Numbered from the stretch's first letter, positions 8,054 to 17,129 are shown. The stretch is DNA of 41,449 bases from Cupriavidus basilensis (GCF_029335485.1 NZ_JARJLM010000509.1:1-41449), one strand, 5' to 3'. Notes: a model not told the origin generated them from the sequence alone. Translations and numbers: made by a program.

Positions 8054-9067
8054 ATGCCAAAACCGACCCGAAAATTGCAGGTTTCGCTGGAGATGTCCGT
8101 CGTGACGCAAACGCTTTCCCCACCCCATCAGCCTCGGCATGCGGCGCGCGGCGCCGGCACGCCAAGGCACTGGTCGCGCCTGCTCTGGCAATTGGCCGGA
8201 CACTTGTATCCGCCTGGCGCTGCGCGGGCGCTGGAACGCGAATGGTTCCGGCCTCCGCGCGGCACCGGCCCGGACCATGCAGGCCGCGAACTGCTGGCGC
8301 AGGCGCGGATGGACTGGGCGCTGGTGACCGGACAGGGAGCCAGCCGCCGGGTGCGCGTCTACCGCTGGGGAAGCAGCGGCCCCGCGGTGCTGCTGGCGCA
8401 CGGCTGGGGTGGCCATGCCGCCCAGTGGCAGCCCCTGGTTGCCCCCCTGCTGGCGGCGGGCATGCGCGTGGTGGCATTCGATGCGTTATCGCATGGCGCT
8501 TCCGACGCAGGCGCGCGTGGCGCGGACCAGACCTCCGTGGTGGAGATGTCACGCGCCTTGCTGGCCACGGCATGGCATGCCGGGCCGATACACGCCGTGG
8601 TATCGCATTCCCTCGGGAGTGCCGCGCTGGCGCTGGCGATACGCGAAGGCTTGCACTTGCAGGCCGCCGTCATGATCGCGCCGCCGGCCGACATGCACCG
8701 CGCCGCAGCGGCCCTGGCCTGGCGGCTCGGCATCGGCCCGGCGATCCTGGCCCGCATGCAGCGCAGCAGCGAGCGCTGGCTGGGCATGCCGTGGTCGGCG
8801 CTCAATGTGCCGGCGCTCGGCCGCATCCGCCCGGTGCCCCCTACCCTGGTCGTCCACGACCGGCAGGACCATGAAGTTTGCTGGGAGAACGGCGCGGCGA
8901 TTGTGGGCGCCTGGCCCGGCGCGAAGTTGATGACCACCGAAGGACTTGGGCACCGGCGCGTGTTGCGCGACGCCGGGGTCATTGCCAGCACGGTGGATTT
9001 TCTCGGCTCCATGGCCGCCTTGCCGCGGCATGCCAGGACAAGCGGGGTGGCCGCGCTGCACGCATGA
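8054..9067 (+). CDS. Alpha/beta hydrolase
   Basis: Serine hydrolase of 337 residues with an alpha/beta fold. The oxyanion HGWGG motif is at 116-120. The nucleophile elbow SHSLG places the serine at S186, with Ser instead of the usual first Gly. The acid is probably D269 or D272 (VVHDRQDHEV) and the histidine H300 (GLGHRRVLRD). The start ATG at 8054 has AGAGAGA upstream; an alternative ATG at 8093 lacks as good a site. It lies 192 bp after tetR and has its own operator-bearing promoter. The substrate is unknown; the family covers esterases, lactonases and thioesterases. The N-terminal 50 residues are basic and poorly ordered. Confidence 0.88.
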   Translation: MPKPTRKLQVSLEMSVVTQTLSPPHQPRHAARGAGTPRHWSRLLWQLAGHLYPPGAARALEREWFRPPRGTGPDHAGRELLAQARMDWALVTGQGASRRVRVYRWGSSGPAVLLAHGWGGHAAQWQPLVAPLLAAGMRVVAFDALSHGASDAGARGADQTSVVEMSRALLATAWHAGPIHAVVSHSLGSAALALAIREGLHLQAAVMIAPPADMHRAAAALAWRLGIGPAILARMQRSSERWLGMPWSALNVPALGRIRPVPPTLVVHDRQDHEVCWENGAAIVGAWPGAKLMTTEGLGHRRVLRDAGVIASTVDFLGSMAALPRHARTSGVAALHA

Positions 9068-9135
9068 CGCATGCCCTGCTCAAGCTGCCTGGACTAGACA
9101 TCCGCCAGGGTTTTCTACCGCGCCCTGCAGACAAA

Positions 9136-9163
9136 GCGGGTTCGTGGCATGCCACGAACCCGC
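9136..9163. terminator. Perfect 28-bp palindrome, likely bidirectional terminator
   Basis: Two 14-bp arms (GCGGGTTCGTGGCA and its exact reverse complement) meet without a spacer between the convergent hydrolase and oxidoreductase genes. RNA from either strand would fold into a strong hairpin, but no T-run follows on either side. It could be a bidirectional terminator or a protein site. The rest of the 9068-9389 gap shows nothing else. Confidence 0.5.
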
Positions 9164-9389
9164 AGCAGGCGGATGATTGAAAATAATGGCGGTTAATTGC
9201 GTACCAGCACCCGCAAGAGCAGAAATGGCCCAGCAAGGACAACCCCAAGGGTCAAGCGAGCAGGTTTCTAAACATGGCAATCTGCTGCAAGCGGCGAGGC
9301 AGTCGTGGTGCTAAGGATTCAGGAGATGCGAGGCCACTTGCTCGAATGGCACCCGCCCCAAGACCTGGAACGCCCGTAATACCCTGGCC

Positions 9390-10409
9390 TTAGAACCACC
9401 CTTCCAGCACCAGCTTGCCGATCGTCTGGCCGCCCTCCAGCATGGCGTGGGCACGCCGCAGGTTGGCGGCGTCGATGCGGCCGAGATGCTCGCCCAGGGT
9501 AGTCTGCAAGCGGCCGGCATCGATCAGCCGCGCCACCTCGTTGAGCAGGCGGTGCTGCTCCACCATGTCCGCCGTGCCGAACATCGAACGGGTAAACATG
9601 AACTCCCAGACAAAGCTGGCGCTCTTGGTCTTCAGGTCGCCCACCGGCAGCGCGCCGCTGTTCTCCACGATCGAGCAGATTTTGCCCTGCGGGGCGATCA
9701 CGGCCGCCATCGCGCCGAAATGCCGGTCGGTATCATTGAAGCAGAGGATGTAGTCGACTTCGGCAAAGCCGAGGCCGCGCAGTTGCGCCGGCATGTCGCC
9801 GCGATGATCGATGGTGTGGTCGGCGCCCAGCTTGCGGCACCAGGCGGCCGACTCGGGGCGTGACGCGGTGGCGATGACGGTCAGCCCCGCCAGCGTCTTG
9901 GCCAGCTGGATGCCGATGGAGCCTACGCCCCCTGCTCCGCCGATCACCAGGACGGAGCGCCCCGCATGTTCGCCCCGTGGCGACACGCCCAGGCGATCGA
10001 ACAAGGCCTCCCAGGCCGTGATGGCGGTCAGGGGCAGCGCCGCGGCGTGCGCGAAATCGAGCGAAGCGGGCTTATGCCCGACGATGCGCTCGTCCACCAG
10101 GTGGTATTCGCTATTGGCGCCAGGCCGGGTGATGCTGCCCGCATAGAAAACTGGATCGCCCACCTTGAACAAGGTCACATCCGGGCCCACGGCGGACACC
10201 GTACCGGCCGCATCCCAGCCCAGGACGCGGGGTGCGGATTCCACCTTGCCCTTGGGCGCGCGCACCTTGGTGTCCACCGGATTGACGGCAATGGCCTCCA
10301 CCTTGACCAGCAGGTCGCGCCCTTCCGGCACGGGGGTGGCGATCTCGACGTCGACCAGGGATTGCGGGTCGTTGATCGGCAGGTAACGGGTCAGGCCAAC
10401 GGCTTTCAT
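9390..10409 (-). CDS. Zinc-type alcohol dehydrogenase / quinone oxidoreductase-like
   Basis: Medium-chain dehydrogenase/reductase of 339 residues. The N-terminal GroES-like domain spans about residues 20-130. A Rossmann domain follows with the dinucleotide motif GGAGGVGSIG at 157-166. The catalytic and structural zinc cysteine patterns of true alcohol dehydrogenases are absent, placing it with NADPH:quinone oxidoreductase-like enzymes. The probable role is reduction of a quinone or an activated carbon-carbon double bond. The start ATG at 10409 (MKAVGLTRYL) has GGAG 7 bp upstream. It diverges from the GntR gene at 10866 across a 456-bp gap, so GntR control is possible. Confidence 0.9.
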   Translation of the reverse strand: MKAVGLTRYLPINDPQSLVDVEIATPVPEGRDLLVKVEAIAVNPVDTKVRAPKGKVESAPRVLGWDAAGTVSAVGPDVTLFKVGDPVFYAGSITRPGANSEYHLVDERIVGHKPASLDFAHAAALPLTAITAWEALFDRLGVSPRGEHAGRSVLVIGGAGGVGSIGIQLAKTLAGLTVIATASRPESAAWCRKLGADHTIDHRGDMPAQLRGLGFAEVDYILCFNDTDRHFGAMAAVIAPQGKICSIVENSGALPVGDLKTKSASFVWEFMFTRSMFGTADMVEQHRLLNEVARLIDAGRLQTTLGEHLGRIDAANLRRAHAMLEGGQTIGKLVLEGWF

Positions 10410-10865
10410 TGCGGGCTCCATCAAGCAGGTTCTGCGGTTCTGCGGCACGGGATCGCGCCATGACCTGAGCGTAACCCTGATCGCCCTCGCCGATTAGCCG
10501 GAAAATAAAACAATCAATTTCCGGGAATTCAGGAAAATCCGGTGCCGCCACCCTGTGCGGATGGCGTTGCCGCCGCCAGGATCTGCCCTCCGCCGAAACC
10601 GGATTGCCGTGGCGGATCTCCGCCAAACGTCATGCGAATCGCGCAGTACTTGATCGAACGCGCCCGCGGCCTGGCCGGACAGGCATCTCGGGGCCATCGG
10701 CGCGCAATGCCGGGGCCCCATGGTGACGGATATTCCGCCAGTGTGATGTTGCCGGACCTGGAGCGCGTATCATGATGGCGACCGGGCAATCCGGCGGCCC
10801 TGCGAGGCTGCCGCGCACGGCCCGGCAACGATAACGCTACGACCACGGCTCTTTCGCAGTCTCCC
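10410..10865. other. Divergent intergenic region, no gene seen
   Basis: This 456-bp gap separates the oxidoreductase and GntR starts. It has one short AT-rich patch (10498-10525) and otherwise the base composition of coding DNA. Open frames are present on both strands, but none has a credible start signal or protein-like sequence. I found no clear promoter boxes or inverted repeat. Confidence 0.5.
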
Positions 10866-11558
10866 ATGATTTCCGCTGATCCCAACGGCGCCGCAGGCAC
10901 CGGTCCCGATGAATCCCTGCCCCGCGCCGAGCGGGCCTACCAGCACCTGCGCAACGCCATCCAGGCAGGGCAACTGCCCTCCGGCACCCGCCTGCGCGAA
11001 GTGGAACTGGCCGCCGCGCTGGGCCTGTCGCGCACGCCGGTGCGCGAAGCGCTGTCGCGCCTGGAATCCGAAGGCCTGGTGGTCAACGAGCCCAACCGCG
11101 GCATGATGGTGACCCGGCTCGACGCCAGCATGGTCAGCGAGCTCTACGTCATGCGCGAGGTGCTGGAAGGCACCGCCGCCGCGCTTGCCGCGCGCCACGC
11201 CACCGATGTGGAAATCTCCCTGCTGCGCGATATCGTCCAACGCGACCTCGCCATCGCCGACGAGCCGGACAGGCTCGCCACCAACAACCGCCTCTTCCAC
11301 GAAACCCTGCACCGCTGCGCGCATAACCGCTACCTGCTCAAGACCCTGCGCTCCCTGCACGAGTCGATGGCACTGCTGGGCCGGACCACGCTGGCGCTGC
11401 CGGGGCGCGCACGCGTCTCCTACGAAGACCATATCGCCCTGGTGGAAGCGCTGGAGCAACGCGACCCCGCGCTGGCCGAACAGATCACGCGCCGGCATAT
11501 CCAGCAGGCCTACAAGGCGCGCCTGTCGATGTGGATCGAGGAACAATCCCAGTCCTGA
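10866..11558 (+). CDS. GntR-family regulator, FCD subfamily
   Basis: A 230-residue FadR-like regulator. The winged helix-turn-helix spans about residues 20-85 (YQHLRNAIQAGQLPSGTRLR, then LGLSRTPVREALSRLESEGL). The C-terminal all-helical FCD domain (about 95-215) carries the usual metal and ligand residues, including N138 in NNRLFHETLH and the later histidines. Ligands of this class are typically organic acids. The start ATG at 10866 has no strong ribosome binding site. The flanking genes are the divergent oxidoreductase and the convergent EamA exporter, so the oxidoreductase is the best target guess. Confidence 0.92.
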   Translation: MISADPNGAAGTGPDESLPRAERAYQHLRNAIQAGQLPSGTRLREVELAAALGLSRTPVREALSRLESEGLVVNEPNRGMMVTRLDASMVSELYVMREVLEGTAAALAARHATDVEISLLRDIVQRDLAIADEPDRLATNNRLFHETLHRCAHNRYLLKTLRSLHESMALLGRTTLALPGRARVSYEDHIALVEALEQRDPALAEQITRRHIQQAYKARLSMWIEEQSQS

Positions 11559-11600
11559 GGCACCGCCATTGCAGCGGTTTCCCAGTGCCGGATCCGGGAT

Positions 11601-12479
11601 TCATGTGGACGCGGCCACCCTGGCGCCACGCCAGGTGCCCAGGCTGAGCACAGCCAGCGCGGCCAGGATCAGCGTTACCGCCCCCCAGGTCTGCGGCGCG
11701 ATCTGCTCTCCGCCCAGCCACGCGCCCACGGCAAGCGCCACCGGCGGGTTCACGTAGACGTAGCTGGTAGCGATCGTTGGCGAAACATTGGCCACCAGGT
11801 ACATATAGGCGGAAAACGCCACCAGGGACCCGGCCACCACGAGGTAGCCCCAGGCCCACCACGCCTGGCTGCTGACCGCCCGCGGCCATGGCTCGCCGGT
11901 CACGGTGGAAATGACGAGCAACGCGACCCCGCCCAACAGCATCTCGGCGGCAAACGCAACCGCGCCGCGCGGCAGGTCCATGCGCCTGGGAAGCTGCGAG
12001 CCGAACGACCAGCTGGCGATGGCAAGCAGCAGCGCCCCGACGCCCGCAGGACTGGCGCGGAATTCGGCGCCACCGGTCAGCACCAGGATGCCCAGGCTGC
12101 CCAGTGCGATGGCCAGCCCCTCATACCAGCGCGGCCGCGCGCCGAAGCAGAATCCCCAGAACAAGCCAAGGATCGGCATCGAGCCGATCATCACGGTCGT
12201 CGCGCCGGAGGAGATGGTCTGCTCGGCCACCGCCGTGAGCCCCATGCCGCCGACCAGCAGGAAGCCAGCCAGCGCCGCGCAGTTGCGCCACTGCCGCAGC
12301 GTCGGCATGGAAGCGCCGCGGTACCACAGCCACAGGGCGAGCAACAAACCCGCGCACATAAAACGCGAACCCATCATCAGGAAGGGAGGAAAGCTCTCCA
12401 GCGTGAAGCGGATGGCTAGATAAGTCGTGCCCCATACCAGGTAGGTAATCGTCAGGCAGAGCAGCAGGCGGGGAGACAT
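11601..12479 (-). CDS. EamA/DMT-family exporter (YedA-like)
   Basis: Inner-membrane protein of about 292 residues with around ten hydrophobic segments in two EamA repeats. It matches the YedA layout: VWGTTYLAIRFTLESFPP near the start and NVSPTIATSYVYVNPPVALA in the second repeat. Members export metabolites, often amino acids or their derivatives, by proton exchange; the substrate here is unknown. I placed the start at the ATG at 12479 (MSPRLLL). An upstream ATG at 12524 (MALSWRPP) would give 307 residues, close to YedA length, and neither has a good ribosome binding site. It is a single gene. A strong minus-strand terminator lies 154 bp upstream, which could act as a leader attenuator. Confidence 0.88.
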   Translation of the reverse strand: MSPRLLLCLTITYLVWGTTYLAIRFTLESFPPFLMMGSRFMCAGLLLALWLWYRGASMPTLRQWRNCAALAGFLLVGGMGLTAVAEQTISSGATTVMIGSMPILGLFWGFCFGARPRWYEGLAIALGSLGILVLTGGAEFRASPAGVGALLLAIASWSFGSQLPRRMDLPRGAVAFAAEMLLGGVALLVISTVTGEPWPRAVSSQAWWAWGYLVVAGSLVAFSAYMYLVANVSPTIATSYVYVNPPVALAVGAWLGGEQIAPQTWGAVTLILAALAVLSLGTWRGARVAAST

Positions 12480-12632
12480 GGGGGGCGCGGGAGGCTCTTT
12501 TGGGGGCCTCCACGATAGCGCCATCCTGTGCGGCAGTAAAAGGAAAATGTCTCGCAAGGCTTGCGAGCCGATTTCGCAAGAGAATGTCCATGAGCGAAAA
12601 CGCCCGCGATTCCGCGATTCCGGCGCACCAAT

Positions 12633-12684
12633 AAAAAAACCGGCCAAAATGCGTTGCGCTCCGTGGAGCGACGCGTTGGCCGGT
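12633..12684 (-). terminator. Strong rho-independent terminator
   Basis: On the minus strand a stem opens with ACCGGCCAA (12676-12684) and closes with TTGGCCGGT (12639-12647). A nested GCTCC/GGAGC hairpin sits inside, and a run of seven T follows (12633-12639). All elements of an intrinsic terminator are present. It ends RNA coming from beyond 12684, before the EamA gene. Confidence 0.8.
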
Positions 12685-12795
12685 CTTGCCGCGTGGAAAA
12701 TCCCCACGCAGGTTTCACGTAGTGCCCGGCTGCCCTCGTCCGGGTGCATGCCTTGGCGCACGCCAGCGAGCAACAGTGGTACTCGTCAAACCAAA
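12633..12795 (-). ncRNA. Candidate structured small RNA or leader RNA
   Basis: About 160 nt upstream of the terminator hold several clean hairpins on the minus strand: GGCG-TG-CGCC, CCCGG-loop-CCGGG, and GCGTGG-GGATTTT-CCACGC, followed by the terminator stem. No plausible protein is encoded. The DNA just beyond 12795 turns abruptly AT-rich with T-tracts, as expected of a promoter, but I cannot fix the boxes. It could be a stand-alone small RNA, the 3' end of the 12911-13096 transcript, or a terminating leader controlling the EamA exporter. I do not recognise a known RNA family. The 5' end is a guess. Confidence 0.4.
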
Positions 12796-12910
12796 ACTAC
12801 ATGTATCAACAATCAGCTACAAACAAAAACAACTACAGCGCACTACCGCAACAATAACGATTCAGACTTCTTGGTAACTTCGGGCTTGGTGTCAGTCAGT
12901 GCTCAGGCGA

Positions 12911-13096
12911 TCAGCCGTTTGCAAAAACGACCTTGGCCTTGCGTGCCTGGTTTTGCAGGCGGGCCACGAGGCTCTGGACGGCGGCGATGGCGCTCTTCAC
13001 GTCTTCGACGAAAGCGGGGCTGCGGGGACCAAGTTCGCGTTTCATCAGTTCGCGTTCGAGTTGGTCGGTCATCTTGATGTCGGTATGGGTGTTCAT
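12911..13096 (-). CDS. Small helical protein of unknown function
   Basis: A 61-residue protein starting at the ATG at 13096 (MNTHTDIKMTDQLERELMKR) with a very good AAAGGAAG ribosome binding site. It is highly charged, then amphipathic: residues 28-58 (AFVEDVKSAIAAVQSLVARL) should form one long helix or coiled coil, with a basic end. It has no signal peptide or membrane segment. I do not recognise the family. It is isolated: the HEAT-repeat gene ends 151 bp upstream, and downstream lie the structured RNA candidate and its terminator, which may be the 3' end of this transcript. Confidence 0.7.
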   Translation of the reverse strand: MNTHTDIKMTDQLERELMKRELGPRSPAFVEDVKSAIAAVQSLVARLQNQARKAKVVFANG

Positions 13097-13246
13097 GGCT
13101 TTCTTCCTTTCAGGGATAACCCTCATCGGGTTTTCCCTAATTGTAGCAAAAGGAATGGCGCAGCGCAGCATTAGGTGAATGTACGTATGCGAGAAAGCCA
13201 CAACGGGTGGTGAAAGGCGGCATTGGACAGCCCAAAGTGCGGCCTG

Positions 13247-14251
13247 CTACGCGTAGTGCACCGTTCCGATGCTGACGCGGCGGGATCTGCCACGCTCGCC
13301 GAGCGTCGCGTCGCATTCGAGTGCCTCGATCGCCTCCTCAAGCGCTTGCCTCACATCGTCGAGCCGTTTCGGCAGTGCCGACAGCGGAGCGCGCAGCTCT
13401 GCCACGTCGCAGATCTCGGCCAGCGCCTGGACAGCCTGCTGCCGCACATGGGGATCGCTGTCGCCAAAGCTGCCCGTCAGCAACGGCAGCACCTTGCCGG
13501 GCGTGAAGAAGCTCAGCGCCCAGACAACCCGGCGCCGGACGTCCGGCGACGGCTCACGCTCTAGCCGCGACGCCAATGGCGCGACCGCCTTATCGTCGCC
13601 GATAGCCGCCAGCGCCAACGCCGCCTCGCTGCGCACCCCGTCGTCGTCACTCAGCAGTCCAAGCAGCGGCGCCATCGCACGCGGATCGGGTTGTTCCCGC
13701 AAGGCTTCAACGAGACCTGCGCGCGCATCTGCCTGCGTGGTGGCGAGCGCGTCGATCAGATGCGGAATGACTGCGGGGTCGCCATGGCGCGTCAGCGATT
13801 TCGCCAGCGATGCCTTCACTTGCGCATCCGCATCGGGGGCGCACAGAAAGGCCAGCGCTTCCGGCGGTGTTACGGCGCCGCCGGGCAGCCAGAGTGCTTC
13901 GGCTGCCGACTGCTGAACTTGCCGGCTCGGGTCCTGGAGGCAACCCAGGATCAGGGCGGCATGGCCCGTCGCGTCGATACGGCCGATGGCCTCGATCGCC
14001 TTGCACCGAACCTCGTGGTCGCCGTCCCGCAACGCACCGGCAAGAAACGGCACGGCCCGTGCATCGCGCAGGCTGGCGAGCGCGGCGCCGTTCGTCAGGG
14101 GGCTGCGCCTTCAAGGACGCGATCAGTTCTTCGATTTCGGCCGGCGCGCGCGCCACGTTATCACAGGCGCTTCGTCCATCAGGCGAACCCGGGCTTGCGC
14201 CAATGGCGATGCCAGCACTGCGCCGATCAGCCATGCAGAGGCAACGCGCAC
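13247..14251 (-). pseudogene. Exported HEAT-repeat protein gene, broken by two frameshifts
   Basis: The long part (13247-14097) encodes tandem HEAT repeats, for example PFLAGALRDGDHEVRCKAIE and GVRSEAALALAAIGDDKAVA, a scaffold fold for binding proteins. The N-terminus is split. A signal-peptide-like VRVASAWLIGAVLASPLAQA (GTG at 14251) lies in the same frame but runs into stops near 14123. The continuation NVARAPAEIEELIASLKAQP is one frame off. Two compensating indels, one near 14165 and one at the G5 run 14098-14102, would restore a protein of about 334 residues. It could be a decayed gene, a pair of sequence errors or, less likely, two genes. It diverges from ppk1. Confidence 0.6.
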
Positions 14252-14432
14252 CACCGGCGGCCCCGGTTCCGCCCCTCCAACACCAAGACGGCGGCGCCCT
14301 GTACGTTGCGCGACACACACAAGGGACAGTTTGCGCACACCACTGGCTCCCGCGCCTCGCAGCGCGGTAATATCACGCTACCAGTTCATCGTTTCCCGAT
14401 GATCCACACCAGAGAAAGGATTGAAGCCCATC

Positions 14433-16568
14433 ATGGCTGAAGGCTCGGCTGCCCCGCTACAGGTCGTCCCTTCCCTGCCCCTCCCCGCGGGTGATGCTCG
14501 CGGCGCGCCGCCGGATTTCCTGTCCGGCGCGCATCCGATGTTCCTGAACCGGGACGCAGGCCTGCTCGAATTCAACCGGCGGGTGCTCGCGCAGGCGAAG
14601 AACCGCGATATCCCCCTGCTCGAGCGCCTGCGCTTTCTTTGCGTCTTCAGCAGCAACCTCGACGAGTTCTACGAGATCCGCGTCGCCGGGCTCAAGGAGC
14701 AGATCAAGCTCCAGGCCGCCGTTCCCGGCCCGGACGGGCTCGACGCCAGGCAGGTCTATGCGCTCATCAGCGCCCGTACGCACGAGCTGGTGGCGGAGCA
14801 GTACCGCCTGCTCAACGAAGTGCTGATCCCCGAACTGGACCAGCAGGAAATTCGCTTCCTCCGCCGCCCGCACTGGTCGCAGCAGCAGGCCGAGTGGATC
14901 CGCGACTATTTCTTCCGCGAGCTGATGCCGGTGCTGACCCCGATCGGCCTGGATCCGGCGCACCCGTTCCCGCGCGTACTCAACAAGAGCCTCAACTTCG
15001 CCGTGGAGCTCGAAGGCCGGGACGCTTTCGGCCGGGAGGCGGGCGCGGCCATCGTGCAGGCGCCGCGCGCCCTGCCCCGCGTGATCCTGCTGCCGAAGGA
15101 GGTCTCCGGGTGCGAACACGGCTTTGTGTTCCTGTCGTCCATCCTGCACGCCCATGTGGGCGAACTGTTTCCCGGCATGCGCGTGTGCGGCTGCTACCAG
15201 TTCCGTGTCACCCGCAACAGCGAGCTGTTCGTCGAAGAGGAAGAGATCAAGAACCTGCGCGCAGCGCTGCAGGGCGAATTGCCGCAGCGGCACTATGGCG
15301 ACGCGGTACGGCTTGAAGTCGCGGACAACTGCTCCGACGAGATGACGCGGTTCCTGCAGAACCAGTTCGGCCTGGAGGACCCCGAGGTCTTTGCCGTAAA
15401 TGGCCCGGTCAACCTGGTACGGCTGCTGCCGGTGCCCGACAGCGTCGAGCGCGACGACCTGAAGTATCCCCCGTGCCGGCCAGGGCTGCCGAAGACGCTG
15501 GTGAACCAGCCCGACATGTTCCGCGCCATCCGCGACGGCGATATCCTGCTGCACCATCCGTACCAGTCGTTTTCCCCTGTGGTCGACTTCATACGGCAGG
15601 CCGCGGAAGACCCGGATGTGATGGCGATCAAGCAGACGGTGTACCGCGCCGGCAACGACTCGGCCTTGCTGCAGGCGTTGATCGGCGCCGCGCGCAGGGG
15701 CAAGGAAGTCAGTGTGGTGGTGGAACTGCTGGCCCGCTTCGACGAGGAGGCCAATATCAATTGGGCCGCGCAGCTCGAGGAGGCCGGAGCCCATGTGGTG
15801 TACGGCGTGGTCGGCTACAAGGCGCATGCCAAGATGGCCATGGTGGTGCGGCGCGAGGGGAAAAAACTCAGGCGTTACGTGCATCTGTCCACGGGCAACT
15901 ACCACTCGCAGACAGCCCGGCGTTTCACTGACTTCGGCCTGTTCAGCTGCAAGGAAGCCATCGCGGACGATGTGGCGAACGTGTTCTCCCAGCTGACCGG
16001 CCTGGGCCACCCCGGCACCCTCGCCCAGTTATGGCAATCGCCCTTCACCATGCACTCGGCGCTGCTCGACGCCATCCGCCGCGAAGGCAAGCATGCCAAG
16101 GCCGGCCGCAAGGGACTGATCATCGCCAAGCTGAACGCGTTGCTGGAGCCCAAGATCATCCAGGCCCTGTACCAGGCGTCCTGCGATGGCGTGCGGATCG
16201 AACTGATCGTGCGCGGCGGCTGCGCGCTGCGGCCCGGCATACCGGGCCTGTCGGAGAACATCCGGGTGCACTCGGTACTCGGCCAGTTCCTCGAGCATGC
16301 GCGGATCTTCTACTTCTACAACGACAAGGCGGAAGACGTCCGCCTGTCCAGCGCCGACTGGATGGAGCGCGACTTCTTCCGCCGCATCGAGGTGTGCTTC
16401 CCCGTGCTGGACAAGGCCCTCAAGAAGCGCGTCATCGAGGAAGGCCTGAAACTCTACCTGAAGGACACCCGCGACACCTGGGAAATGGATTCGGATGGCA
16501 ACTACCGGCGCCGCCGCGGCCGCCGCGGCATCTCGGCCCAGAGCACGCTGATCGGCGCGCTGGCCTGA
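14433..16568 (+). CDS. ppk1: Polyphosphate kinase 1
   Basis: Makes inorganic polyphosphate reversibly from ATP. The 711-residue length is normal for PPK1. The N-terminal domain shows SSNLDEFYEIRVAGLKEQ. The two catalytic histidines are H465 (in GYKAHAKMAM, the autophosphorylated site) and H622 (in FLEHARIFYF). Between them lie the conserved VYRAGNDSALLQALIGAARR and VHLSTGNYHSQTARRFTDFG blocks. I chose the ATG at 14433; the TTG at 14421 sits too close to the AAAGGA site. It diverges from the broken HEAT-repeat gene. No exopolyphosphatase gene adjoins it, unlike the ppk-ppx operons of some bacteria. Confidence 0.97.
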   Translation: MAEGSAAPLQVVPSLPLPAGDARGAPPDFLSGAHPMFLNRDAGLLEFNRRVLAQAKNRDIPLLERLRFLCVFSSNLDEFYEIRVAGLKEQIKLQAAVPGPDGLDARQVYALISARTHELVAEQYRLLNEVLIPELDQQEIRFLRRPHWSQQQAEWIRDYFFRELMPVLTPIGLDPAHPFPRVLNKSLNFAVELEGRDAFGREAGAAIVQAPRALPRVILLPKEVSGCEHGFVFLSSILHAHVGELFPGMRVCGCYQFRVTRNSELFVEEEEIKNLRAALQGELPQRHYGDAVRLEVADNCSDEMTRFLQNQFGLEDPEVFAVNGPVNLVRLLPVPDSVERDDLKYPPCRPGLPKTLVNQPDMFRAIRDGDILLHHPYQSFSPVVDFIRQAAEDPDVMAIKQTVYRAGNDSALLQALIGAARRGKEVSVVVELLARFDEEANINWAAQLEEAGAHVVYGVVGYKAHAKMAMVVRREGKKLRRYVHLSTGNYHSQTARRFTDFGLFSCKEAIADDVANVFSQLTGLGHPGTLAQLWQSPFTMHSALLDAIRREGKHAKAGRKGLIIAKLNALLEPKIIQALYQASCDGVRIELIVRGGCALRPGIPGLSENIRVHSVLGQFLEHARIFYFYNDKAEDVRLSSADWMERDFFRRIEVCFPVLDKALKKRVIEEGLKLYLKDTRDTWEMDSDGNYRRRRGRRGISAQSTLIGALA

Positions 16569-16730
16569 TCCGGCCTGATATACCGCGCGGCGTCGTTCGG
16601 CGACGGCCTGTCGATTTTCGCAGGCTGCCGCCAGGCCGGGCACGCCCGCTTCGACAGCATGCATCCCTGGCACCATGCCCGGCGCGCACCGATGGCGATT
16701 ACCGTGCCGCGCCCGGTCGGGCGGCCTGCC

Positions 16731-17129
16731 TCAGCCGGGCATTCGCGATCCGGGCGAGGCCACCGCAGCGCAGCGGTACACATTGCCGGACAGCGTCACA
16801 TTGGTCTGCTCCAGGCGATCCTTGCCGCCGGTCTGGCCAGCGCGCTGGGTAAGCAGGTACACCACATTGCCGCCCATTGCCGCTGCCTTGTTCTTGAGGT
16901 CATTGCGCGCGCCGGTTTCCAGGTCCGCATTCGACGTCACGGCGCCCCGTACTAAGTCGCCCTGGCTGCCGGTGACATCCCCGAGGTAGGTACATCCCGC
17001 GCCCGGCTCGTTGTGGGTGATCCTGACCGCCGTGGCGGCCGGACTGGCCAGTTGCGTGGGCGCGCAGGCGGCAAGCACGCAACCTGCCCCGAGCCATGCA
17101 ATGGCCTTGGTGACGACGCCGATGCGCAT
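16731..17129 (-). CDS. DUF4156-like lipoprotein
   Basis: A 132-residue envelope protein. A signal peptide ends in a lipobox (GCVLAACAPTQ), with the lipidated Cys about 22 residues in. The mature part carries GCTYLGDVTGSQGD and ARNDLKNKAAAMGGNVVYLL, the pattern of DUF4156/RcsF-like lipoproteins, with two further cysteines that could pair. I chose the ATG at 17129 (MRIGVVTK), which has GAGG 9 bp upstream. The same frame continues upstream to an ATG at 17264 with GGAG, encoding a second signal-like segment (MRSIVVLRRLRLHLACALVP). The function is unknown; it may be an outer-membrane sensor or structural lipoprotein. It diverges from the DUF2975 gene. Confidence 0.8.
   Translation of the reverse strand: MRIGVVTKAIAWLGAGCVLAACAPTQLASPAATAVRITHNEPGAGCTYLGDVTGSQGDLVRGAVTSNADLETGARNDLKNKAAAMGGNVVYLLTQRAGQTGGKDRLEQTNVTLSGNVYRCAAVASPGSRMPG

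Noticed and set aside
10772-10834. A 20-residue open frame with GGAG upstream, before the gntR gene
   Set aside because: Too short and of low complexity; no conservation can be seen from one sequence.
12700-12760. Resemblance to a guanidine riboswitch (CCGGACGAGG on the minus strand)
   Set aside because: Only about ten bases match the start of the guanidine-III motif from memory; the rest of the conserved core and pseudoknot partner was not found.
14421-14432. TTG start for ppk1
   Set aside because: It directly follows the AAAGGA site with no spacing; the ATG at 14433 is a better start.
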